Origin: Paracamarosporium sp. OC-R06-R3
Lineage: Eukaryota; Ascomycota; Dothideomycetes; Pleosporales; Didymosphaeriaceae
Direction of reading: 5' to 3'
DNA length: 64,000 nt
Assembly: GCA_019828545.1 (NCBI GenBank)
Contig: JACVRA010000124.1
Span: 62,001 to 126,000, forward strand
Shown: positions 21,361 through 32,228 of the stretch, piece by piece
How the letters are laid out: the number at the start of each line of letters is the position of its first letter
How positions within the stretch are numbered: position 1 is the first letter of the stretch
The notes under the pieces: model-generated
Seen by the model: the letters and a program-made list of their open reading frames with translations, nothing else
Database searches by the model: none
What the model was told of the DNA's origin: nothing
Translations under genes and position numbers: made by a program

Positions 21361-22793
21361 ATTATTGTCACTAGTCGGCTGGCGAGTCTGCAGAGGCTTG
21401 GATCAGGGCTAAAGATAGGGACCATGAAAACGGAGCAGGCAAGGGCAATCCTAGAGAGCAATGCTGGAAAACCAATCGAAGGTAGAGATGTCGATTCCCA
21501 CCTATTATCAACAAGAGCAGAACTGACTTTTCCCCGATAGATGCAGACGTAATTCTCGAACGATTAAATGGGCTCCCTCTAGCGCTGACCCAAGCCGGCT
21601 CGTACATACAGGAGACGAACGTGTCCGCGTCAACCTACGTTAAGCACTACGACAAGACCTGGGAGGACCTCATGCAGAGACAAGGGCGATTTCCACTAGA
21701 GGAATACGGCGACCGTAACATACTAACAACGTGGATGATATCATACGAACAGGTACAGGACCAGAGCGAGGAAGCAGCATGGCTGCTCAAGCTGTGGGGA
21801 TTCCTAGACCACGGTGAGCTTTGGTATGAGTTGGTTGCAGCCGCAACAAAACTTCCTAAAAAGATGAGAATTCCAGCATGGCTACTTAACCTTGCAGGAA
21901 ACGAACTAGCATACGCTGACGCAGTTGGCCTTCTATCACGCTATTCGCTTGCGGACACAAGAGAAGGCATCACTAGTCACTCGATGCACTCAGTGCTGCA
22001 TCGATGGTGCGGACGGCTGACAGTAGACGAGGAGCAGCACATCCTTGGAAGTATTGCAGTGGGCATAGTGGCATGGAATGTTCCGGATGAATCGGAAGCA
22101 GAGTTCTGGACGAAGCAGAAGCGGCTGCTAGGACATGCTGCAAGTGTTAGTGGATGGTTAATAGGGGTGTATTTTCCTAAAGAGGAAGAGTTGGATGTAA
22201 GTATAGTTCAAGCGTGGATGTATCATGCTCTTGGCTATATCGTTGGAATCGAAGATAAACAGAAGGCAGAGAAGATGTACCAGCGGGCGCTGCAGGGCTA
22301 CGAGAAGGCATTGGGGCCAGAGCACATCCCAACGCTTGGTACAGTTAACAATTTAGGCCGCCTCTATACGAAGCTAGGTCGGCTTAACGAGGCGGAGAAG
22401 ATGTTCCAGCGGGCACTACAAGGCTACAAAGATGCAATCGGGCTTAAAAACCTATCTACCTACACTCCTGCGTTGAATACTATGGATGGCTTTGGCTTGC
22501 TCTACGAATACCAGCACCAGGTAGAGGACGCCATATCTTGGTACTCGAAAGCTCTCTTAGGCTACGACAAGGTGCTTGGAACTAATCATCCCAAGTGCAA
22601 GAGGCTTCGAAGTAAGCTTGCCGCCTTGAGTGTAGAATCAGACGAAACCGATCCATCGACAGCGGAGTTACAAGTACCGAGAACGACTCCTACGAATCCT
22701 TCTGCCACCGTCAAGGTAGAAGCAGCCAAGCCAGCCTCCAAACGGCATAGAATCTTAAGCAAACTCAGGTGGAAGAGAGGTTCATCTGGTTAG

Positions 22794-23975
22794 TGGACCC
22801 TGTACTACACTACTCTACAGTAGGATAACGTTAGTTCTAGTAAAACCGTAGATACTTCTCGAAACCATGCCCTATATTTTGGGAGGGTCAGCCTACGCGC
22901 AGCGTATAGATTCGATATATTTGTACAATAGAATACAGTGATTCTTGAGCACCCTGCCACAAACTACGATGTGCTACTTGATACCGCCAATGGCGAACTC
23001 TCCATCGTTCTTCTTTCTTGCCTGGAGAAACTCGTACTATACTACCCCAAGAGTCTTCGTCAAGTCTAGTATCTTCGGAGAAACAGCTATAGTAAACCTA
23101 CGACACACAGACCCTAGCCATCCAAGCGTACAGCTGTCCCGCCAGCCACACAGTGCTCTCATCCTCCGACAGACGTCAGTGCACCTTAATTTACCGTACC
23201 AAGCCCGCACGCAGCGCACCCCAAGCGCATTTCATATCGAGCGACGGAACGAACTGGTTTCGACCCGGGAGACGATGCATACAGCATGGGATAGGGTCCG
23301 CTTGCATTGGTGGACTTCGGAGAATTGCATCCTTCGAACAGTGCGCTGGGTCACGTCTGGCCCCCGGCAGGAACCGCCATCTCACCTAAGCTTTTTCGAC
23401 CCTTCCATCGTTCCCGATGTGCTATCTTCGTGTTCCTCGTGTTTGGGCTGTAGGAATGGGGCGAAATCAAAGTTCTCATGCTTGCTGGGTTGCATGACGT
23501 CCGCTGCGTTTCTGGGCTGCTGACTCGCATACCTGTAGACGCCCTCTTTTCTGCCTTGCGGTGTGTGAGAGTAAAGTTTAGATGAAACGAGCGGAACTGC
23601 TGTGAGGGAAGCCAGATATAAAATATGCTATATGTAGCATTTTGATTCTTTTTTCCTTAATTTAACATTTTGAAGTAAGCTACAGGAAGGTGTGGAGATT
23701 AGAAAAGGGTATGAAGCAGAAGCATATCGCTCGCCGAGTTTCAAAAAGGACGAAATCTCGCACCCAAGTCTTGTACTAGCGCCGTCAAAAGCCTCGCACT
23801 GCCCAAGCGTCCAGTCGCCTAGACAGGTCAACAGGCCCTGCAAAGGAAGATGGAAAACTCCCGCCAATGCCGATGCAATCCAACCATGTAGTCGTGCTTA
23901 AACCCCAACCGGAACTACCCTGCCTACATGTCATTTCGCTTCAGGTTTATGTCCTATTGTCCGGACGGCGGGCAT
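22794..23975. other. Intergenic, possible coding relic
   Basis: About 1.18 kb between convergent genes. One frame around 22955-23060 reads like protein (NYDVLLDTANGELSIVLLS) before a stop, which could be a gene relic, but I do not recognise it. A 192-codon ORF at 22945-23523 in another frame lacks splice logic and family motifs. Nothing else seen. Confidence 0.35.
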
Positions 23976-24726
23976 CTATTTCGTACCGTTGGTATCTGCC
24001 ATCTTGGTGTCGGCGTAGACCTTGGAGGTGAACTCCTTGTTGCCCTCAGGCGTGGCCTTGATGGTCTGGTCTCCCGGGTTCCAGTTGGCGGGGCAGACCT
24101 CGCCGTACTTGTCGGTGAACTGGAAGGCGTCGATGAGGCGGAGGGTCTCGTCTACGCTGCGGCCGACGGGGAGGTCGTTGATGGTGATCTGACGCACAAC
24201 GCCGTTAGGATCGATGATGAACAGTCCCCTCAGCGCAATGCCCTCCTCTTCAATCAGCACGCCGTAGTCCTTGCTCAGCTGGTGGTTCTTGTCGCTGAAC
24301 AGCGGGATGTTGATCTGGCCCAGACCACCATCCTTCCTGGAAGCATTCGTCCACGCCAACAAGCTATACTCGCTATCGGTCGAGGAAAAGACAACCTTGG
24401 TGTTCCGCGCCTCGAAATCGGCGGCACGTTCGCTGAAGGCGATGATCTCGGTCGGGCACACGAAGGTCCAGGCCATGGGCACAAAGCCTAGGACCAGCCA
24501 TTGCTTGTTCGAGGTGTATTGCGTCAGGGAGAGGTCTGTTGCGCGTCGTGTTAGTCAGGACTGCTGGGTTGGTGGCACGATACGTGAGGGGAATGAGGCT
24601 AGGGCTGAGATAGGATGAAGGCGGGACGGGCGTACCCTCGAAGGTGCCATCAACGACGGCGGTGCCGCTGAAGGTGGGCGCAGGCTTCTGGACCCTGGCC
24701 TTGGGCGTGTAGGCAGCAAAAGCCAT
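23976..24726 (-). CDS. 2-Cys peroxiredoxin (AhpC/TSA family)
   Basis: Two minus-strand exons, 24726-24636 and 24535-23976, with a 100-bp intron (GTACGC...CAACAG); 216 aa. Reduces hydrogen peroxide and organic peroxides using thioredoxin. The peroxidatic cysteine is Cys57 in TFVCPTEI, the resolving cysteine Cys178 in GEVCPANW, and Arg in the [11 protein letters not shown] loop completes the active site. GGLG (about residues 100-103), a mark of oxidation-sensitive eukaryotic enzymes, is present, but the C-terminal tail lacks the matching YF pair, so it may resist over-oxidation. No targeting peptide, so cytosolic. Length and motif spacing are normal for the family. Confidence 0.95.
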
Positions 24727-25360
24727 TGTGTAGATGAGGCGGTGGGATCTGGTGGGAGAAGATAGCGCGATATTGAAGCGCGCCGCAGAGCAATTAAAGG
24801 CTGGATGCGAAAGTGACGAAGGTGTCTCAGCCGAAAACGACGTCGCAAGTGGGTGGAGGTCGCAGGCAATTAAGAGAGCACAGATAGATAAATAGGCTTG
24901 ACGTGTAGAAATCAGCAGATAATTTGATCCCAGATCCCGTTCCGATTTGGTACGCCCACTGTCTGTGCAGCCTCAAGTAAGCAAAAACAGACATTTCGCG
25001 TCTTCGTCACTCCGATGGACCCTCTTTTGCTACGTAACTTGCTGCCAAAGCCGTCTGGTCGCGACACGCCTTGCCGATAACGGCCGCCGCCCTGTTGCCG
25101 CAGGTATTCGAGGCTGGTCGGCTTACGCGACCCTTCAATTACTTTTTATCAACGTTCCAAGCGGCGGGCATATGCACCTAAAAGAGCCTCTACCCACATG
25201 GAGCTACGCCGCGATTGGCCGGCGCGATATCACGCCCACATGCAGTCACGTGATGAGTTAAGCTGCTTTTGTCCAAAACACCATCTTGCCGTCTACAAAC
25301 GTCATGTACGCTATATACACTACCGGATCAGCCCACTAGAAATCCTTCGCTATCGTGGTG
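24727..25360. promoter_or_regulatory. Peroxiredoxin upstream region
   Basis: About 634 bp between the transporter stop and the peroxiredoxin start, both minus strand. An ATTGG (inverted CCAAT) occurs near 25213; no oxidative-stress element was identified with confidence. Confidence 0.35.
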
Positions 25361-27466
25361 CTACGATAACCTCCACGCCCTCAGCGGCAACGCTTGTATC
25401 CTCGCCACGGCCGGCCTGATATATCCATAGAAGGTCACGACCCCGATGATTATGCACACGACGTTCATCACGTAGTATCCATCCGTCTGCACATTGCACG
25501 TGCCACCACCGACCTCGCAGCGGTGCCTATCAGCCTCTAGCGCACAAGAGAAGGCTTGTGTGACAAGGTCACCTTTCAGGAGCTTGGCGTCTGGAGCTTT
25601 GGTGGGCGGCTCGCACGTAGCGACAGTGAAGTAATCGACGAACCGGAGAACGAAGTAGCGGGGAAAGGTGCCGCCGAGGTTGGAAACCCTGATGAACAGT
25701 TAGTAAGGTATGGGGCCTAGAAAAGAGGTGGGTTTGCTTACGTGGCGAGAAGAGTCATGTAGGTGCCTCCGATTACCGGGTCGGAGATCTTCGCATGGAA
25801 CGCGGAGACCGCCACGAACATGACCGTGTTCATGAATGTGGACAGGACGTGCTCGCAGATCACGAGGAGCAGATACCAGGTCGTGGTCCCGCCCGGGGGG
25901 AAGATAGATACGACGAACTGCGCGAAGCCCGCGGCAACCAAGCGGCCTACGAAAGCCAATGACCAGATGTGCATGGGCGGGTACGTCTGGCACCATTTCC
26001 CAATATAGTATCCAAGCGACATCTCGATGGGAAAGTCAATGAGAATGGTGAGCGCAAGATCCTCCTGGCTGAATCCCTTGGCGAGCAGCTTTAAGCTTGT
26101 AACGCCGTCGTTTGTCTGGAAGCCGATCTTCGCGATGAGGTGGATGACTATGAAGGTTTGGATGTTCTTGAGCTTGAGAATTCCCCACATGGTCTTGTAA
26201 ACTTCCATGATACCGTCCCTCTCCTTGGTTCTCTCCTCACGCTTCATCAAAGCCAAACCTAGGGTCACGGCCAGATATGCCCAACCCCAGAATGTAAGAT
26301 AACTGTCCAGGTTCATAAGACCATTCTTGCCTGGCGCGTTGGCAGGCCGGAACCACTTATTGGTGAAGTCGACCGAGTTGAAGGCGAGGAAGACGGTGTG
26401 GGAGAGGAACTGGCCACCACTAAGACCAACGGTTTGCGCTGTAGATGCGAAAGCGAGATTCTCTTGCGAAAGAAGCGTCAAAGCCCAGCCTGAGAAAAAG
26501 TCAGCGGCTATCCGAAATTTCCGTGAGTGCGATCTTACCGTCGACAGCAATATCCTGCGTTGCGCAGAGAAACACCAACGCAAACCACCAGAATGTGAAA
26601 TTCCAAATTCCGCTGCCATCCTTCTCTGCAGCAGATGCCATGATCTTATTCACCACCGAGCCAAGCCAAAGCATTGAGAAGCCCGAGACGGTCTGAATAG
26701 GCAAGATCCAACTCTTCCTACGTCCAACCTTCGGTGACCACACCGCGTCCACGATCGGACTCCAAAACAGCTTCAGAGAATACGGGTATGCCGCGAGCGA
26801 GAATACGCCAATAGCCGAATATGAAGCGTCCGCCTTCTTGAGTAAGAACGGTACTGAGATCATCGCTAGACCCATGGGTATGCCTTGCAGGAAGTATAGT
26901 AGTACTAGTAGCAGAAAGTTCCTCTGGTCCTTCTTCGACAACTCGGAGAAGCCCTTGGATGATCCCTCATCCTCCTTGTCGAGTCCCGGTACTGCATCGT
27001 CCAGACTAAAGCTTGGGCGCTGCATTAAGGAGGCTGCCTGGCCAGTGGGCGAGTTGAGATCGATGGAGACGTGTCTGCGCCGATGCTCGAGGATGCTGCT
27101 CATTGTCGCGCTGCTGTTTGCCTGCCCGTTCTGCTCTTTGGGCTTCTTAGTGGTACGTTTGCTCATTTGCGAATCGGTATCGGAGGAAGAGTCGAGGTCG
27201 GAGGAGAAAGAGGTGCGGAGTAGGTGCGCGCTTTCTGGGGCGTCTGATGTAGCTAGGTCGCGGCGATCGGCGCGTTGCTTTCGGCGACTCTTGTTTTGAC
27301 CGTTTTGAGTTGCCGAATCGATGTTTTGAAGCTCGATCGCAGCCTCACTGTACGAGCGACGATGTTGCACTTGATCCTGCGCACTTTGCGGAGAAGTAGG
27401 GCTGTCAACCGAAGTTGATGTAGGGAACAAGGTAACAGTGAGTGGTTCGCCGGTCGGAGTTGGCAT
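25361..27466 (-). CDS. Acetyl-CoA transporter (AT-1/SLC33A1 family)
   Basis: Three minus-strand exons, 27466-26539, 26489-25742 and 25688-25361; introns 49 and 53 bp; 667 aa. The family carries acetyl-CoA into the ER lumen for acetylation of glycans and proteins. A hydrophilic N-terminal region of about 180 residues, rich in Ser and charged residues, precedes about eleven membrane spans. Diagnostic blocks: LYFLQGIPMGLAMISVPFLL, SPIVDAVWSPKVGRRKSW, ATQDIAVDGWAL (rebuilt across the first splice), LLSQENLAFASTAQTVGLSGG and TYMTLLATVSNLGGTFPR (rebuilt across the second). The C-terminal cysteine-rich segment (CEVGGGTCNVQTDGYY) is typical. The gene is divergent from CENP-O with about 400 bp between. 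Confidence 0.93.
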
Positions 27467-27867
27467 TCATGTATATAATCCGAAGGGAAGGGCGCGTAGA
27501 AAGGAACGTGTCTGCTTTGCGGCGAGAATTAGTGCGGGCAGTTCGAGATGCTACTCGGGGTACTGTGGGTTGGAACGTGGCCCTTCGTTAGTGCTCAGGT
27601 GGCGGCGGTCGCTAGCTCCGTGCAGTTCGGCGATGACAGCATTGTCGATAATTACGTGGAAGCGAGTGTTCACCAACATGTAATTCCAATACTATGCAAG
27701 ATGAATTATTTACCTATGTGTTTCTATGATTTAAGAATCTTGTATGAAAACACGTATCCAGAATGCTTGACGTACGCATAGCCGGCAAGAACTACTGATC
27801 CGCGCTTCCCACGTGAGACCGTGATTCGCACTTTCCCAATGCAGACGCCTGCTTCAGCATCAACACA
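27467..27867. promoter_or_regulatory. Divergent promoter, acetyl-CoA transporter / CENP-O
   Basis: About 400 bp separating two divergent start codons of housekeeping genes. No obvious TATA box at suitable distance on either side, in keeping with constitutive promoters. Confidence 0.4.
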
Positions 27868-28821
27868 ATGCCGCGCCGAACCCACTGCCATACCGAAAAG
27901 TCCACCATGGCTACCACAGAAGCCCTCGACGACGATATCAGCCATCTCCATGATCGGATAGCGACTCTTCAAACCCACCGCGCCAATCTAACCTCTATTC
28001 TGCTCTCACAGCCCCACCTTGCTACGCGCCTCGAACAGCGTCCTGTCCAGCACGAGCGCAACCGCCGCAACGCCGCCAAACACGTCCAAAAACAATCCAA
28101 TCGCAACCTCGAGAACATATACCGTGCCTGTGCCGGCGTCACAGCCTACAGAGTCAAAGATCCGGATCCGTGCGCGGTAGACGACGGCAACGTCCTCGGT
28201 GTGCGCATCGAGGTGTCGATCGGCGGCAGGTTCATCGATACTTATCATGTACTATTCAATCGGCCGAGTCCAAAGCACAAAACCATGTTAAAAATACACA
28301 AACACACGATTCCTCCTTGCATCCCGCTTCAAGCGCTTGCGAACAAGTGGTTGCCTCTGGCGAGGAAGGGCGCAGAGGAACCTAAGGACCAGGATCTAGT
28401 AAAGCTTGGGAGACATCTGCGGAAGGAGCTTGTGGGCTGGCATTTGAGATTGGAAGCGCTGGAAAAATTGCGGAAGGATGCAAAGTTAGACGATCTGACT
28501 GCGCCGCGAGAACCCTCAAATGAAGCGTCTACGATTGGGAAGGTATTGAATGCATTCGTTAGCGACGACGAGGATTCAGAAGAGGACGACCGGTCGGTTG
28601 CAGAGGATGCTCCTCTTAAGATCACGAAAATCGATACTGATACGGCGGTACGGGAGGTCACGATCATATGGTCGAATGGCACATTAGGCGTGTTCAAGAT
28701 CACCAAGGATGGCGAAGTCGACAAAGCTATTGTGAGAAACAAGGATCGCACACGAGATGCATCACTTAGTAGGAAGGCTATTGGACGGATTGAAGGACTG
28801 GTTCAGAGACTGGAGGCGTAG
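27868..28821 (+). CDS. MCM21: CENP-O/Mcm21 kinetochore subunit
   Basis: Single exon, 317 aa. CENP-O (Mcm21 in yeast) is part of the COMA/CCAN inner kinetochore complex at centromeres. An N-terminal coiled coil (about residues 18-75) precedes the RWD-type core: IYRACAGVTAYRVKDPDP, VLGVRIEVSIGGRF, YHVLFNRPSPKHKTMLKIHKH-type strand and TIPPCIPLQALANKWLP are the family's signature blocks. An acidic linker (about residues 230-245) separates a C-terminal strand-rich part. An ATG at 27907 is an alternative start 13 codons in. The family call rests on these conserved blocks. Confidence 0.85.
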   Translation: MPRRTHCHTEKSTMATTEALDDDISHLHDRIATLQTHRANLTSILLSQPHLATRLEQRPVQHERNRRNAAKHVQKQSNRNLENIYRACAGVTAYRVKDPDPCAVDDGNVLGVRIEVSIGGRFIDTYHVLFNRPSPKHKTMLKIHKHTIPPCIPLQALANKWLPLARKGAEEPKDQDLVKLGRHLRKELVGWHLRLEALEKLRKDAKLDDLTAPREPSNEASTIGKVLNAFVSDDEDSEEDDRSVAEDAPLKITKIDTDTAVREVTIIWSNGTLGVFKITKDGEVDKAIVRNKDRTRDASLSRKAIGRIEGLVQRLEA

Positions 28822-29305
28822 ATGTGCTAAAGACTCAAGATTTCTGTTAGCGAGCCATTATAAGATGGAGTTTGAACGGTTTTACGATACCCATGGTTAC
28901 TTCAATATCAATATATGGCTTTTCGATTCGGTTGTATCTACAATCGTTCAGTTGCACGAAGACGTCTGGTGCCACCATTTTGCAGCCTATTCGCACGGAA
29001 AGCTTCTCAGTCATTCCAAGCACAGCCTTCTCAGGCGTGCTGTCAACGCGATTGAGAAGCTCCTAACACCAGGCTTCAATTTCGTCTAAACAGCGGTCAT
29101 GTATTCAAAAGTCTCAGTTGCTCTCTTAAAGCGGAAGGTGTTTGGCCCCCAGCTGGGAGCCGAGTCAAGCCCCTTTCAATACTTTGCGAGTTCCAACAAG
29201 TTGTACGAGGCGCAGCGAGGCAGCAATAACTCACCATACTACGTGAATCTCTACATATATATCTTAGACTAACAGTGTGCTGATCTTCCACCGCACCTGT
29301 TAGCC
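28822..29305. other. Intergenic
   Basis: About 484 bp. An ATATATAT stretch at about 29254-29262 sits 45 bases before the surface-protein start and may be its TATA element. Nothing else recognised. Confidence 0.35.
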
Positions 29306-29809
29306 ATGAAATACATCTTCCTCCTAGGTTCCGCCATTGCGTCCGTCGGCGCAGACATCAGCTTGACTGGCGGCAGCACAGTGACATCCGAACTATTATT
29401 CACAATCCCGTGCACAGCGACGCCTCTTCCAAATGATTGCATCGCAAACAGCTGGTCCAACACCGTCGTTACATTCACAGCTCAAACTAGCGGTGCGTCT
29501 CAAAGCCAAGCCCCCTGTCTCTTCCAAACAATGTACTCATGCTTTGGAGTAGATGTCATAGCTATTCCGCCTGACCTTGAGTCTACAGTATCGACCAGTG
29601 GGTACTTTCTGAGTAAGCTGCCTACGATTACTGCCCCGATTAGGCCTTCAAGCGTCAATGGCACGGGTTCAGTTATATCCACGGGAAGTCCACCTACCCC
29701 GACGGAAAGTGGTGCGCCAGAAGAAAGCCAAGGTGCAGTGAAGGGGAATGATGTGGGCATTGTCGGAGCAGTGCTGGGTGGGTTAGTTGCTGGTCTAGCC
29801 GTGCTGTGA
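29306..29809 (+). CDS. Small secreted GPI-like surface protein
   Basis: 167 aa in one frame. It starts with a short signal peptide (MKYIFLLGSAIASVGA), has four cysteines in a compact ectodomain, a Ser/Thr/Pro-rich stalk (about residues 112-145) and ends in a hydrophobic tail with no charged residues after it (GIVGAVLGGLVAGLAVL), the hallmark of GPI-anchored fungal wall proteins. No homologue recognised. It could be a wall protein or a host- or environment-facing effector-like protein; this is inference. An internal intron cannot be excluded, but none is needed. Confidence 0.65.
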   Translation: MKYIFLLGSAIASVGADISLTGGSTVTSELLFTIPCTATPLPNDCIANSWSNTVVTFTAQTSGASQSQAPCLFQTMYSCFGVDVIAIPPDLESTVSTSGYFLSKLPTITAPIRPSSVNGTGSVISTGSPPTPTESGAPEESQGAVKGNDVGIVGAVLGGLVAGLAVL

Positions 29810-30853
29810 TTTGCGTCGGCGGAGATACTTGGGATTGGTATACCTATAAGGCGTTCAGAGTTCAATAGGTATTTGTTGTCCGTAACAAAGCATCACAAAG
29901 CTCACATTGAAGGGTTCCTCACAAGCAATGCAAAGATCTACACATATCATGCATAGCCAATGGGTGAAAAGCAGCGTCGCTTACGTAATAGCGCGACCGG
30001 TCGAAAAGTTCGCTCTGCGCTGATTTTCGTTCCTCGACCTTCGACCGCCGCATCGAATGGCGAATGCAACCCACACGCAAAGCCTAATACTTCGTGGTCA
30101 TCCAGCAAGATGCTAACTTTATATATCTTCAATTAAGATGTATCAGCACCAGTTTAGCCCAGCATCGCACCTAAGAAACCCTCTTCAGTATACGTCGTCT
30201 TTCCTTCTCGATGAGAGACTCGTTTGTCAATAGAGGTAGAATAATTTGCACTCCCAGCTCCGTACGCCCCTACTTGAGTAGATGGATGGCTCTTTATAGT
30301 GTCTATTCGTAGTTTCCTGTAGCAGAGCTGGGGTGCGACATTTTTTTTAGTTCATATGGATTTAGAGTGTGTGAGCTTTGTGATCTTTGCCTCAATTGTG
30401 GTCATCTCATAGCCTCCCTGTAGCTATTTTATGGTCTGGACAGGTCAATGCGGAGAATCAAGTGGATGCGCTACTTTCCTCCTGCTTCACCCCTTACCAC
30501 AATGTCCTTCATGACCTTGCTTTTCCAGACGGTTAGATACAATACAACATCTTCCCCCGATGTATTGTTCCTTCCCAGATGGGCCCTCGCAATATCCCCA
30601 CTCTAGCGATAGCGGTCCACAAGGCACTTAGATATATGGCTTTGGAGGGTGAGTATTGGTCCCGATCAGGCAATATCTGGCTGGCGCCGTATTGGGCCGC
30701 GATGGCGTACGTTGAGATGATTTAGGCGTTGCTTAGATATTCTCCGTACTAGATATAGATGTACTGCTGCTAACGAGGAATTAATATCCAGTAGTGTCGG
30801 TATGGACGCTTGGTGTAGTTCTGTGGTACAAGTTTGGATTACCCAAGCTATAT
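29810..30853. other. Intergenic, no gene seen
   Basis: About 1.04 kb between convergent genes, AT-rich with stops in all frames. No repeat or RNA gene recognised. Confidence 0.4.
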
Positions 30854-32228
30854 TCATTCGTACTCTGATATGTCTGGCAGGACACCATGCGAAGCAGTGT
30901 CGTTGTGCGCTCTTCCCTCAAGGAAGTTCATGTTGAAGTTCGCGTGCTTCTCTCTAGTGAGAGTTTTCATGTAATTGGTCCAAGAATCACTTGTTAGGCT
31001 TACACAATTAGAAGTAGAGTGTACGTCGATAGGTTGACGGGTGGTGCCCATACTCAGCTGATGCAACGAGATGCCTCTGCTGTGGTCAGTACGGTCGGTG
31101 TTCACGGTAGTATTTTGGTTCAACCAGCTTGTGATGAACATTGACCAGGCAACTGTACTGTTGGTAAGTTCGCATCCTTTCAGAGTGCCGGCAGCTCGCT
31201 TACCATCAGTGAGGCAACTCAGGAAACAGACATGGCTTCTCTTTGCGTCGGACCGTGCCAGATACACAATTACGTTGATAAGAGTAAAGAACAGCATCGT
31301 AGTCCAGCCGACAAGATTCTTGTAAAGCATTATGCAATCATTCCTTTGAGACTTCTTCTCCTGCTGATACGCAAGGTCTCTCGATATGAGGCCAGCACCA
31401 ATCCGCCGTTCGGTATCGATTGATGACGTCGCAGATATTGAGGTTTGGCGAGATTTTAGCGCATGCCACAGTAAATTCATGAAAACTCCTGTGAGGTAGA
31501 CTCCCACGGTCAGAAGAAAGGTCGAGAGACCGATTATAGCCTCACTGGCTAAGCGAATATGACATTGGCCAGTCTTGCGGTCAAGCTGCGCTAACGGTGC
31601 GGCCGCCGCAAAGAATATGATAGCTACGACACCAGCGACAATGGAGATCGTACAGGTAATCCAGACCGGGTCACGTCCACGTTTTAAGTATGGTGCTCGA
31701 AGGGTATGTACACGCTCGTTGAAGACCATATATCTATTTCGTTAGTACTACCCAGCGCAATGTTAAAGAAACACATACAGGGTAGTCTTGCTGATGCCAA
31801 AAAAGGCGATGCATACAATGCTCGCTGCATAACACTGACCATCTGTAACCATCGCTAAACCAGCCTCCAGTAGAGCTACACTCGAGATAATCGCGATGGT
31901 CATGAAGAACTGAATGTGCAATAAGATTTCCAAAAACCATGATATTATCTGTTTTCCGAAAATCTGACCGTATCGTATGCCTTTGAAACGATTTGTTAAC
32001 TCTAGAAGTGTATAGGTTACAGCATGAGTACTTACCTTGCTGCAAAGTAAGTACAAAGAAATATACAAGACATAAACAGATGACTAGTATCTGCCTCCCA
32101 GGACTTTCTCCTGTATGTGTTCGTACATCGACAGGTCCAGCCATCGTCATCGTGTCACGAATAGAAAACGCATTGGTGGTAGATAACAACAAGAATGCGA
32201 GTGGGAAGAACCTGCGAACTTGCTTCAT
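30854..32228 (-). CDS. Seven-span membrane protein, unknown function
   Basis: Three minus-strand exons, 32228-32036, 31980-31779 and 31733-30854; introns 55 and 45 bp; frame closes at 424 aa. A cleavable-looking signal segment (MKQVRRFFPLAFLLLSTTNA) is followed by about seven hydrophobic spans: 47-64, 77-105, 108-130, 150-175, 185-210 and 255-280 are the clearest. The layout recalls fungal seven-helix receptors, but I see none of the conserved residues of opsins or PTH11-like receptors, so I do not name a family. The C-terminal 110 residues are hydrophilic. It stands at the edge of a gene-poor stretch. Confidence 0.65.

Larger units (their letters stand above)
19469..22793 (+). pseudogene. 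NLR-like protein: alpha/beta hydrolase, NB-ARC, TPR (interrupted)
   Basis: A fungal NOD-like receptor architecture in many exons: ATG 19469 (start codon alone, then a 47-bp intron), 19519-19601, 19642-19897, 19945-20007, 20061-20387, 20436-20591, about 20653-21193, 21369-21481 and 21541-22793. The N-terminal domain is an alpha/beta hydrolase (IVAIHGLGAHPDDSW; AHCFGGLVVLK with Cys where Ser is usual; FFGTPFRGAEGM). The NB-ARC has a P-loop GLGGIGKTQLA, a Walker B LLIFDNVD and GLPLALTQAGSYI. TPR repeats begin near 22240 (AEKMYQRALQGYEKALGPEH and its repeat). Such proteins trigger allorecognition or stress death responses. Two problems suggest a dead gene: no canonical intron joins 20591 to the next exon in frame, and an insertion with an assembly gap splits NB-ARC. 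An assembly error could mimic both. Confidence 0.75.

Noticed and set aside
21192..21371. The gap segment as an ordinary intron starting GTAAGT
   Set aside because: The only nearby acceptor (CTAG at 21374) gives the wrong phase, whereas the 8-bp repeat explains the junction exactly.
22945..23523. 192-codon ORF after the NLR-like gene
   Set aside because: No start context, no domains, and another frame of the same DNA looks more protein-like over a short part.
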